The notes under the pieces are model-generated. The model had not been told where the DNA came from and ran no database searches. It worked only from the letters and a program-made list of their open reading frames with translations. A program made the position numbers and the translations under genes. Shown piece after piece: positions 53,953 through 64,000 of a stretch of DNA of 64,000 bases; position 1 is the stretch's first letter, and every line of letters begins with the position of its first letter. The stretch is from Bolinopsis microptera (lineage: Eukaryota; Ctenophora; Tentaculata; Lobata; Bolinopsidae), in the NCBI RefSeq assembly GCF_026151205.1, contig NC_087081.1, positions 4,459,246 through 4,523,245 on the forward strand, in the 5' to 3' direction.

Positions 53953-56900
53953 ATGATACGAGCTTTATGGCAGATTTTATTCTACAATACAGGTATAAAG
54001 TTTTAAAATATGTTGAATAACAGCTGCTGAAAATCCTCAATCTCAACGTTCCATATTATTAATTTTATTACTTTTACTTAACTGAATTATTTCAGCATTG
54101 CTTGGATTGACTTTAGCGATATGCAAGCCCCCAGTAGACAAAACATGCCAACTGGATGGGATAAAATTCAGTGGAACACAGATAGTTAAACTTTCTGCTA
54201 GAGACTTTAACACGTGTGCAATATATTGCATGTGGTCTGAAGATAAGTGTAATGGTATTTCTTTTGAGGTAAATTTACAAATTAACGATATGTTTAGTTC
54301 AGGTCTCTTAACAGCATTTCTTAACAGCATCTGTGGTGAAAATTGCCTTCGAACTATGTTACAGACAAGAAAAATATAAAAACAAACCTTTTGAACCGTG
54401 CTGTTAGGGCCAGAGTTCAAACTGAAGCTTTAAACAGACACATTGCCTCAATAATGATAAATAGTACCATTATCATCAAATAAATCGTGACCCTGAAATT
54501 AGCCAGATAATCTTCTCTCCTACCAGTCGTTTGAAGAAGGAGGATCCTGCATATTATTCTCTGAAGTTACTGCCTGTGAGGTGGACCAACCGAACTGGAA
54601 GTCTTCCTACAAATGCTATTCTTCACAGTCAGGTTTAAAACGGTTCGACTGACGTTTTGACGACTTTCGTTATGTTCTTTTGATGAAAAGATAATGTATG
54701 GTCATCAGGGACAAAAGGATTTCGCGGTTATTTTGGCCGAAAATCGCGGCACCGCGACAAGCCAAACTAGGCTAATTCGCGGCTAATTCGCGACGGGAAT
54801 TTCGAAAATCGCGGCATATTCGCGGCAAATAATCGAAAAATCGCGGCGAATTCGCGGCAAAAAATAATGTATTTACAGTGCTTAGTTAGAGTTCACATAT
54901 TCTTTGACTATTCTATTTGATCGGCTCATGTCCCATGAGGATGTGATCTCATCATATGATCTGATACAGGCTGATGGGGGTCCATAACAACAAGAGCTGC
55001 CATAACTTTTGACATGATCTCAAATGTTGCAATGTCATACGTACTGTATGACATATCTCGTTATCGATACTATATAACTTTCAACAGACGACAGGAGACA
55101 TCATCATTCGACCATCTACACTTCACAGCTATAGCAATGGAATACTACGAACTTTTCAATCCAATTCCCATATCCCTACCTAGTCTATCCCCATCTAGTA
55201 TCCAAACTCTACCCCTTGAAGCTTACATCAACCTGGACGACATCCTTACCCCGGCCCCCTGCACGAACCTTTTAGAAGTTCTAACCACATCCGAGGGAAG
55301 CCCATGATTGTTCCTTATGTGGTCTACGACGAGATTACATGCTCTACAAAATAGCTTCCCATTGTCAGCATAAAACGATGATTTGCCAAATTCAGCCACT
55401 CTCGTGGAAGCTGTTACATTGGCCTGTTTAGCCTGTTTCGAGCGTTTGCTAGACGAAGGTCCAGCCGGTTTGTCGGCAGGCCGTTTGACAAAGCGGTCCA
55501 TTATAACAAGCGAATACAATACCAAGCGAATAACGATGACGTTATCGATGACGAAATATCTGACAAGTGACGATTCAATAACAACACTGATTTAACATAC
55601 TGTTCGATTTCTTAATCCATTGTATGTCTTCTGGTCAACTTTATGTCGTTTGGTCAAGTTTTTTATGTCTACTGGTCAACTTTATGTCGTCTGGTCAACT
55701 TTATGTCGTTTGGTCAAGTTTTATATGTCGTTTGGTCAACTTTATGTCGTCTGGTCAAGTTTTATATGTCTACTGGTCAACTTTATGTCGTCTGGTCAAG
55801 TTAAATTATATGTCTACTGGTCAACTTCCATATACGATCTCGGAAGGCAGACCTCCCCTTCGCAATACGAGCTCGGAAGCGGGAGCTCCGCCTTCAGAGG
55901 TACGTATCGAGAATGACTCGGACAGAAAATTTTCTAAGTCAACATTTTTCAAAGTTTTTCTGGAAACTACTTTTGTTCATGTTTCATGCTACCCTGATCA
56001 TTATGAGCCGAAAATATTTTTTCGGTTTTCAAAGTTCACACATACCCTTCGATACACGATTTGGACTCGAGGGCTCCCCTTGTAATGCGATCTCGGAAGG
56101 CAGGCCTCCCCTTCGCAATACGAGCTCGGAAGCGGGAGCTCCGCCTTCAGAGGTACGTATCAAGAATGACTCGGACCGAACATTTTCTAAGTCAAAATTT
56201 TTCAAAGTTTTTCTGGAAACTACTTTTGTTCATGTTTCATGCTACCCTGATCATTATGAGCCGAAAATATTTTTTCGGTTTTCAAAGTTCACACATACCC
56301 TTCGATACACGATTTTGGACTCGAGGGCTCCCCTTGTAATGCGATCTCGGAAGGCAGGCCTCCCCTTCGCCATACGAGCTCGGAAGCGGGAGCTCCGCCT
56401 TCAGAGGTACGTTTCGAGAATGACTCGGACCGAAAATCTTCTAAGTCAAAATTTTTCAAAGTTTTTCTGGAAACTACTTTTGTTCATGTTTCATGCTACC
56501 CTGATCATTATGAGCCGAAAAAATTTTTTTCGGTTTTCAAAGGTCACATACGCTTCGATACACGATTTTGGACTCGAGGGCTCCCCTTGTAATGCGATCT
56601 TGGAAGGCAGGCCTTCCCTTCGCAATACAACCTCGGAAGCTCCGGAAGCTCGGAAGCTCCGCCTTCAGAGGTACGTATCGAGAATGTACCTACAATCGGA
56701 ACTCACGGAAGGCTGTAAATGTGATTAGTTTCATATACTTAATACTTGTAGAAAACGTGACATTTGGCCCGCAGATTTTATGGAAAATACGCAAACTTAA
56801 TCCTCAGATTTAAAGGAAAATGCGCAAATTTGGTCTTCAGATTTAAAGGAAAATGCGCTATTTTTTGCGGAGGACTGAAAAAATCGCGATTTGTCGCGGA

Positions 56901-59900
56901 GAATGGGAAATTTCGCGATCTGTCGCGGAAAACGTAAAAAATCGCGATTTGTCGCGGAGAATGGGAAATTTCGCGGTTTCGTACATGCCGCGAAATCCTT
57001 TTGTCCCTGATGGTCATCAATTAGGAATAGATGAACTGATTATAATGCTTCTAAAATTTCATCATACTTTTTTACTATCACAATATTAAAAAACAATTCC
57101 TCCAGGTGATTTATATAAGTGGGAAATGTTCCCAGATAAGTTACCTGATAACCTCACGCTTGCAGTGGATGGATCATATGGAATGGAAGAGGATTCTGAT
57201 GTGATCTTGAACTGCACTATTCCGAGGTTGAATGATCTGTTTATCAACACGGATATAACTTACAGGTTTGTTTCTTAGAATGTTTTCTGAGTGATTAATA
57301 TAATTGCACTGACGGTTTTATCAAGATAACTATTCATAGTTCATACTGCAGATATCTCCAATAACCATTACCATACCCGTCAATATGGTATGAACATATT
57401 CCATTTCTAAACAGGATACTATTAGCAAAACTGTAACAGATTATTCAACCCAAGTTAATTTACACAAATGACTAGTATTGTCAATAACGATATTAATAGT
57501 GTAATTCTTAATCCAATACTCAGATGGTACAAAAGAACACTTCTTAACGAAATAAAGATTGAACAGACTCCGAGTGACCAAAAATTACGTTTGAATTCAG
57601 TTCGACGTCCATCATCAGACCATAGTGATGATGGATTCTATAGCTGTGAAATTGTTGTATTTTCAAATATCACCATAAGAAGTCCAGAAAGATATCTTTA
57701 TGTAGTCTGTAAGTATAACATTTTCCTAGAAACACTAAAAAGTAAAAAGCTTCTTTAAATTTTCTTTTGTTTCTATACTGCAACTTTCCAACATGTATAT
57801 TTATATATCATCAATCATCATCCATCGCTATTACATATATTGCCAATACAACTCAAGATCAAAGTTTTTAACTTGAAAGTTTTTTTCGTAAATCTGCAAA
57901 AAGTCTTGTCATCAGATTTGGCGAAAAATCTAAACAGACCAACGAAGACAACATTTTCCGGAGGAGACAAGTATGTGGTTCTAAATTGTAAACCTCCGGA
58001 TAGTAATCCACCAGCTATAGTGGAGTGGTTCTACTTCAAGAATCACATAAAACATCACGGTAATTACATATTAGTTGGTGGAATGAAACATAGGTATTTA
58101 TGTATAATTATTATCAATATAGTTAGTTTTTAACTAATCGGCCTTTTTTGTTGGTCATGCTCAATAAATTTATATACACCATATAGTCGGTAGATAGATC
58201 TTCGTATCATTTTCAGAACGCATCAGCGAAGTAAAGAAATTGAACTATGTGATAGTTGATGGCAACTTAGTTATTTTAAATCCAACTAAAAAGACTGTAC
58301 AAGCCTACTACTTTTGCAAAGGTGAGATATAGGAGTTAAGCCCTGTAAAGGTGTAGACCTTTACTTATAGAAGTTGACGCTACTGATTGCTTCGCTCGAT
58401 TTATGTAATGAATTACAGTTCCGCATCATCGTTGCTGAAATAAAGACCACTTAAATATCATTATATTTTACCATTAAACTCTCTAGTCTTTAGTACTTTA
58501 TTAATTCTTTATCGAAAATCAAAACATCAGCAAAAAACATGATGCTGAAAGAAAGCGTAGAAAGTCCTCCAGTTCATCTCTACTGCTCTGGATGCACTGA
58601 AGATAACGATGACTACGCGGATAACAAAGGTTGGTTTCGCCTAATAAAAATGTAAGCTTTTGATTCGAAATACGCCCCGCTCTTTGTTGACAAACTCAGT
58701 CCCAGATTTTAAGTCTTGATGAAAAATATTCCTTTATAATAATATTTTTCAGCTGACGTTCCCAAAAACTGGAATTCCCTAACGACACATCTTGCTGGAG
58801 CTAACCTTGAAGATGGCTTGACTAAATTAAAGGTTATACGTACTATGTAATATGTGTATCAAGATTATAATATGTTAACTTAAATCCTTCTTTAATTATT
58901 TTAAAATATAGTCAAATAATTTACATTATTTCATACTACCTTGATTGTCAGGGACAGGATAAAAACGGAGTTTGGAGTGAAGAAGAAAAAATATTTCGAT
59001 GTTTTTTCATTGAAAGTATCGGAGTTGAAATAACTTGGACGTTTGCAGGTATAGTAAGCTTTGCACATTCTTTTTATAATTCCATGATTACAACTTCTTT
59101 TGTATTTACTAAAATTACCATTTAAAAATAAGAATTATTGAATGGCCTGAACAAGGTGTTAAACCATTGCTTTATACTTTCATATTAAAAATATAGCAAT
59201 AACCACATAATATATTTCTTTCAGGCAGTAGAGAAGTAGTCGAGGGCGACGGTGTTGACATTATGGAGGGTAATCAAGTTTTAATGCTGTCACCAGAAAA
59301 AATACTCGAGCTACAGAGAAAGGATCTGCAAGGAGTTACCTGCTCTGCGGGGAGGGAAAGTTTGAAAATTAGGTTTCCACCGCGAGGTTGGTGAGGTTAA
59401 ATTATATTGATTCGTAATTTTCTATTTACTACTTTGGTTTCACAATGTGAGTACTCTATTCTTTCTAGAATTAAGATTCAGATGTTTTGGTGTAAAGTTC
59501 GTCGAACTTTTCTTGCTGGCATCCAAGTAAATAGGGGAATTTTAATTAATTTTTAAAATGTAATCAATTCGCTTGCCTCAAATTAAATTTAACGCACCAC
59601 ATAATTTCAGTCGAAGATTTCATAGAGAAGACGTTCATGCTGAATTTAAACCCGGATATGAATGAGCTGTCTGATATCTTATTGAAATCAAGTGCTGGTC
59701 CACTATTTAAAGTATGTTACTGAAATCCACACAATTCTTTTTATATCACGTGCGATCATATAGTGCAGTTATCAAGTATGAAATCAAAATAAACGTAAAC
59801 TTCAAAGCTGTATAATCGAATAAAACCTTTTTTGATATCTATAATAGGAGGGTGAGATATTACGAGAAAAAGAGAAGTATATGTTTGCTTCACACAGTGT

Positions 59901-62900
59901 ACCCTCCAATGCTCGTATTGGAGACACTCACTTAGATTTCCTCGCCGTCAGAGGTTAGAACTTTCTTAGAAATGTTTTGTTGCATTGAGGAGTTTTGTGA
60001 AACTTGGTTTTCTGGCCCTAAACATATTTTTAAGAAGCAAAAGTGTTATACTGACACAGATATCTCAACCAATTCTCGCCCCATACCATTATTTAATTGA
60101 TGTTTTGGGACAAAGTGAGAGTCTCCACTCAGTTTTTCAAACAAATATTTGTCGACGTTTCGGCCCACGCCTTTGTCATGGAGAGACGTCCTTGACAAAG
60201 GCGTGGGCCGAAACGTCGACAACTATATTTTGTTTAAAAAACTGAGTGGATATTCTCACTTTGTCCAAAAACATTAATTAAATGATCAACCCACTCAAAA
60301 GAGTTAAAACAGATTGTTACCATACCATTATTCTTTAAAATCAAGTTATTTCACACTTATTTATACCAGGGGAAAATTGTAGCAAGTACAAGTTACTGAA
60401 CTGCACCTTCGAAAATGTTGCTCTTGGTGAAAAGGATACGTCATGTGACGGGATTAAAGCTCATTGCAAGCTTAAATCTCTTTCCAAGGTATCAAATAAA
60501 TCAATCTTCAGGCAATTTAATAGATATTGATTGATTCTGCACATTGTCATTAACAAATATGGCTAAATTAATATAACATACATTTGTTATTAACGTGATA
60601 GCTGAGTTTGTTTTACAATGTAATTAGCATCTTTGCCATTGTCTTAATTTTAAACCATTCCTAGACTACATACTGGATAAACGACACAAGGTCGGACTGC
60701 AAGCTAAAAAAGATAAGCGACCTTAGCCTGGATTCCATCAACGTGTTACAAGGACAACTAGTAAATTTGACATTGAACGTCGACACAGCAAAGAATGAAC
60801 TTTGTCTAGTGTCCTCGCAGTTACTGCTACAAGAACTTGAGAATAACCAAATTTATTATGAACATGATGATAGACTGAACGCTGCTTTGATCATATTGAC
60901 TCAGATGAGTTCGTCAATGAATGTTTCTTCTGATTTCCGGAAAAGGTGGGAGCACATTTTTTATAACGTTTTGAATCTTGCAATTGGTATCAAATATTTT
61001 GTGAACATTTCGAAATTATAACAAATCATTTCAAATTATTTTGAATGGTAAATTTTTAACGATTTAAAAAACATAAAAATCTCATTATCTATAACAGTTG
61101 AAATCTAGATTGTCCTCAGAGCGAAAGACCTAAGACTAGCCTTCATGAAAAATGTTAAATTAGAGAATGGCTTCAGAACCACCCACGGAAAGAAGGTTAC
61201 TAGGGTCTTATGGGAAGTTCAGTTTCCTCTAGCAAAGGAAGAAACACTTAAATTTCCTATGGCAGAGGGTAATGTATTTAAATGTTTATTCTTTCCCTTC
61301 GATATGTCTTATTCTATTTCAGCAAACGTTTAAATTCACAATTGGATCATTCAACTCTGATGTAATCTTTTAATATAAGGGAAATTCCTCACCAATTTAT
61401 AACTTTCAGGGGTAAAAGAGACTGAAATAAAAATCACACTGCCAAGGGGCCTCAATAACATAACTGCTCTCGCGGGGTCTCAATCTTTTATAGTCTCCCT
61501 ATACCATGATCCTGAAACTGATTTCAATAGCAAACTAGAAGGTTCATCATTCACAATTTCCTCTTTCCTAAATGTTTAATGAAGGATCCGTGGACATGGC
61601 AGATTGTATTTGATAATATTTGCAGTGTAATCTGAATTTTCCTGATACATTTCTCAATAAGATAATGTATTTATTTAACAGATACACGTTACGTCTCGAA
61701 ATTGGTAGATGTTGAGCCGCCAACCGAGTTATCTGGGCTAAAGAAGGATCAAGAGATCTCAATCGGAATTAGGCTAACTGATAAGAACAAGTTTAGTTTG
61801 AACTACCACCCTTTGTGCCATTGGTATGATGAAGAAGGTTAGTGAGCTGCTTCGGTGTAAGGTTACTTACGATGACTGAAAAATAAGGTATCTATATGAT
61901 ACAATTTACTTATTTTTGTTCACTATTGCAATATATTTTATTTATAGACTATAGAAGCCTTTCTAAAAACACTTTCCTACCTTATCTTTAGCCTTTATAA
62001 AAACCGAATATCCTAAAATAAATCGAACTTTGCAGCGCTCTCTTGGAAGACTGATGGAGTTACGACAACATTTACAGAAGACGGTACTTTGGAATGTAAC
62101 ACGACTCATCTGACTGCATTCTCTGCACTAATGGTGTGACAATTTGTATACAGTAGCACACTAATTATTAATTGGTGTTTAATTAATTAGTTATTAGCAA
62201 TTAAGCAATTAAGCAATTAAGTAATTAAGTTATTAAGTAATTAAGTAATTAAGTAATCAAGTAATTTAGTAATTTAGTAATTAAGTAATTACGTAATTAA
62301 GTAATTAAGTAATTAAGTAATTAAGTAATTAAGTACTTAGTAATTAGTAATTGACACTAACAGTATACACTAGTTCTCACTGACAACTCAAACGAGTTAA
62401 AAAGTGAAGCTAACGGTTGTTTCCCAACTTGAAGTGTCACAATTCGTGACACATAATACTTTATAGGTTTATACATATTTAGAAACCTATACTGCTTAAT
62501 ACATAAAGAATAAGTTTGTTTACTGATTTGTCGTTATGTATTTAAACTTGAGCTGCCTACGTTTCAAAGTAACAAACTAAATCATCACTAAATAACAACC
62601 TCTCCTCTCCAGAGCACGAAACTACCTTCCCCGCACGACAGTATACTATCCTACCTAACCTACGTGTGCGGGGGAATGTCGTGTTTTGCTCTAGTGCTCA
62701 CTCTCATAGCCCTCACTTGGTTCAAGGACATCAGACGGTCTCCTTCTAACAAGATTCACATCTGCCTGGCTACAACCATGTTAATTGCCATGCTCCTCTT
62801 CCTGGGAGGTAAGTGTGTGGAAATTATTATTAGGTGTTGGGGACTGGGGAGGGGTGTGGAATTATCGTGTAAACTTTTAAACAATGATAACTTAGAAAAA

Positions 62901-64000
62901 TAACGATGTGAATTAGCTGTCGTTAGGCGGAGTACCAGGAAATATGGTTGTTATGAAAATTGTTCTCAACTTGTAACTCACCGCAGGAGCAAAACATTAT
63001 GATGGCATGAACGAGCACCTCTGTAAAGCTATAGCTATAGCTCTACATTACTTGTGGTTAACTATGTTTATGTGGACTGTGGGGGAATCTTACAATCTCT
63101 GGTTGCTCTTCATCAGGATCCTTCAAGCTAGAAGCTCCAGATTTATAATGAAATTAGGTTTCTTTTTTTCTGTATCTTGCCTCAGAAATTCAGAATATTG
63201 TCACTTTAAATGAAATGATATTCACACTAGAATAGTTTTAAGAAGATGTTATTGTTAGTTTCATGAATGTTTCAAATCTTTCAGCGATAATGGTATTTGT
63301 GATACCGGGACTGATTGTTGGTTTAACTGCCGGAATATCTTATGACAGTTATACTGACGAGACAGTTTGTCTGCTTCGGAATTCCAACGAGAACAACATA
63401 CCAATGCTATACTTCGCTTTCTATATTCCAATTGGTAGGTTTGTAGAGATGTCACGGGAACTGATGGCCACTATTTTATTGGTTATGAGGAATATTTTAT
63501 TGGTTAATAGCAACACTATAAACAGTTTAACAAACCTAATTAAATAATTGTTACAATCTCTTTAATAAATTACTTGCTAAACAGTGCGCTAATTACTGGC
63601 TAATCATTCCACAGGTGTATCGATTATAGTAAACGGGGGTATCTTCATCGCTGTTGTCGCCAAAATCTTCAAGAAAGGAAGATACCAGCATTTCGAGAGT
63701 AAAGTACAGAAAATAATCTCACAGTTGAAGGCTGTTTGTACTTTGTCGTGTGTTTTGGGTCTCGCCTGGGTGCTGGGGTTTTTGGTGTTCGACCATCCCG
63801 CTAATATTGCATTTCACTATCTGTTTACTGTCTGCAATACTCTGCAAGGTAGGTCATATAAACCTTCAAAATCTATGATTTCAAAATACTTTATCATGTC
63901 ATCATTATCTAACAAAATTTACATTGCCACAACTAGCAAAATGAAAAATCTCCATTGTCTGTTAATGATGCCATAATGTCATTTCTAGATTTATTTTGAA
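53953..64000 (+). CDS. Adhesion GPCR: PAN, Ig-like, GAIN/GPS, 7TM (3' end outside window)
   Basis: Exons: 53953-53992, 54096-54268, 54527-54632, 57106-57265, 57524-57708, 57916-58059, 58217-58321, 58531-58629, 58753-58832, 58952-59048, 59225-59386, 59611-59711, 59848-59953, 60370-60488, 60665-60945, 61120-61268, 61410-61541, 61682-61837, 62036-62133, 62613-62808, 62987-63157, 63285-63434, 63615-63848. They join in frame for 1081 residues. A signal peptide spans exons 1-2. A PAN/apple domain (about 27-106) has CNGISFESFEEGGSC. Ig-like domains lie at about 107-221 (DDGFYSCE), 222-305 (YVVLNCK...WFY...YYFC) and about 337-450. A GAIN domain and a GPS with CHWYDEE and THLTAFSALM (cleavage motif HLT) follow. 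TM1-TM7 start at about residue 842, with TM6 LGLAWVLGF. It is a plasma-membrane receptor with an adhesive ectodomain; the ligand is unknown. The GPS keeps two of the usual four cysteines. Donors at 61541 and acceptors at 57916 and 61120 were chosen by phase. Confidence 0.87.
55223..55525 (-). CDS. hAT-element BED-type zinc finger, CGGBP1-like fragment (100 aa)
   Basis: The N-terminal half reads MDRFVKRP, then basic KRSKQAK, then RVAEFGKSSFYADNGKLFC and RACNLVVDHIRNNH. This matches the layout of the CGGBP1 family: RVxEF, GKLFC, CxxC, and a final His-containing helix. CGGBP1 is itself derived from a hAT transposase, and this ORF lies inside a hAT element. The CxxC pair is present; the second His of the finger and everything downstream is replaced by unrelated sequence, so this is a truncated coding remnant. 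The more likely start is the second in-frame Met (MDRF). Confidence 0.72.
   Translation of the reverse strand: MVLYSLVIMDRFVKRPADKPAGPSSSKRSKQAKQANVTASTRVAEFGKSSFYADNGKLFCRACNLVVDHIRNNHGLPSDVVRTSKRFVQGAGVRMSSRLM
55620..55830. repeat. About 21-bp array (TATGTCGTCTGGTCAACTT) inside the hAT element
   Basis: About ten copies of a variable 18-24 bp unit with TCTGGTCAA or TTTGGTCAA. ORFs of 98-153 residues through it are artefacts. Confidence 0.9.
55831..56690. repeat. 253-bp tandem repeat inside the hAT element, about 3.4 copies
   Basis: Copies start at about 55836, 56089, 56343 and 56596. The unit contains TCTCGGAAGGCAGGCC, GAGCTCGGAAGCGGGAGCTC, GGAAACTACTTTTGTTCATG and GACTCGAGGGCTCCCC. Two single copies of parts of it occur in the element at 11515-13288. 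Long ORFs here are artefacts. Confidence 0.92.
60091..60283. mobile_element. Foldback / palindromic element in adhesion GPCR intron
   Basis: A near-perfect inverted repeat with arms of about 80-90 bp around a short centre near 60184. Arms contain GACAAAGGCGTGGGCCGAAA, then CGTCGAC, and end in GGACAAAGTGAGA-type sequence. It lies between the exons ending 59953 and starting 60370. It would form a strong hairpin in the RNA. Confidence 0.85.
62165..62350. repeat. (TAATTAAG) array in adhesion GPCR intron 19
   Basis: About 20 copies of an 8-9 bp unit (AATTAAGTA) starting about 30 bp after the exon 19 donor at 62134. Low-complexity AT repeat. Confidence 0.9.

Larger units (their letters stand above)
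54706..57009. mobile_element. hAT-like transposon in adhesion GPCR intron 3
   Basis: Inverted ends of 22 bp starting CAGGGACAAAAGGATTTCGC, flanked by the 8-bp duplication ATGGTCAT (54698-54705 and 57010-57017). It is 2304 bp long and fills nearly the whole intron between the exons ending 54632 and starting 57106. It contains a CGGBP1/hAT-type zinc-finger ORF on the minus strand, two tandem arrays, and subterminal AATCGCGATTTGTCGC repeats shared with the element at 11515. No catalytic domain was seen. Confidence 0.92.

Noticed and set aside
55620-56813. ORFs of 81-271 residues on the plus strand
   Set aside because: They run through the 21-bp and 253-bp tandem repeats of the hAT element and repeat the same peptide.

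Overview
The window is eukaryotic nuclear DNA from an animal. The genes have many short exons with GT-AG introns. The families are metazoan: a Bsx/Bsh-type homeobox gene, a second homeobox gene with an EH1 motif, a rhodopsin-class GPCR, an adhesion GPCR with a GAIN/GPS region, a VWC/TIL cysteine-rich protein and a collagen-like exon. Exons are small, introns are short, and much of the AT-rich spacer is tandem repeat. I suspect an early-branching or other marine invertebrate, but cannot name the phylum from sequence alone.

Layout: 1-8 kb holds the 3' part of a plus-strand VWC/TIL gene. Its introns contain two large minisatellites, and an intronless minus-strand gene (Kazal, ephrin-receptor-like Cys repeats, beta/gamma-crystallin-like end) lies among them. 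9.2-15.4 kb is a complete eight-exon minus-strand class A GPCR whose introns are mostly tandem repeat, one of them split by a hAT transposon with an 8-bp target duplication. 15.4-36 kb is repeat-rich: a tRNA-derived SINE, LINE fragments, a 5'-truncated LINE with a 786-residue reverse transcriptase ORF, a decayed mariner-like fragment, a 770-bp CT tract and several satellites. 36.1-41.0 kb is a six-exon Bsx-like gene, and 45.9-48.4 kb is a five-exon second homeobox gene on the same strand. 49.9-50.2 kb is a collagen-like terminal exon. 54.0 kb to beyond the right edge is an adhesion GPCR (signal peptide, PAN/apple, Ig-like domains, GAIN, GPS, 7TM), with a second hAT element filling its third intron.

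The most striking feature is where the tandem repeats sit. Many arrays start exactly at a splice junction, and their repeat unit contains the splice site together with some adjoining exon sequence. Examples are 21 perfect GTAAGT donors in 35-bp steps after the second homeobox gene's fourth exon, six AG acceptors in 48-bp steps before the Bsx homeobox exon, about 40 donors in 50-bp steps in the VWC/TIL gene, and arrays at several junctions of the class A GPCR. Many arrays are also built from palindromic words matching known transcription-factor sites: RFX X-box-like GTTACCATGGTAAC or GTAACCTAGCAAC, E-box CACGTG and CRE TGACGTCA.

Exon models were built by hand from splice consensus and reading phase. 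In each multi-exon gene all phases join in frame, but no transcript or database evidence was available.
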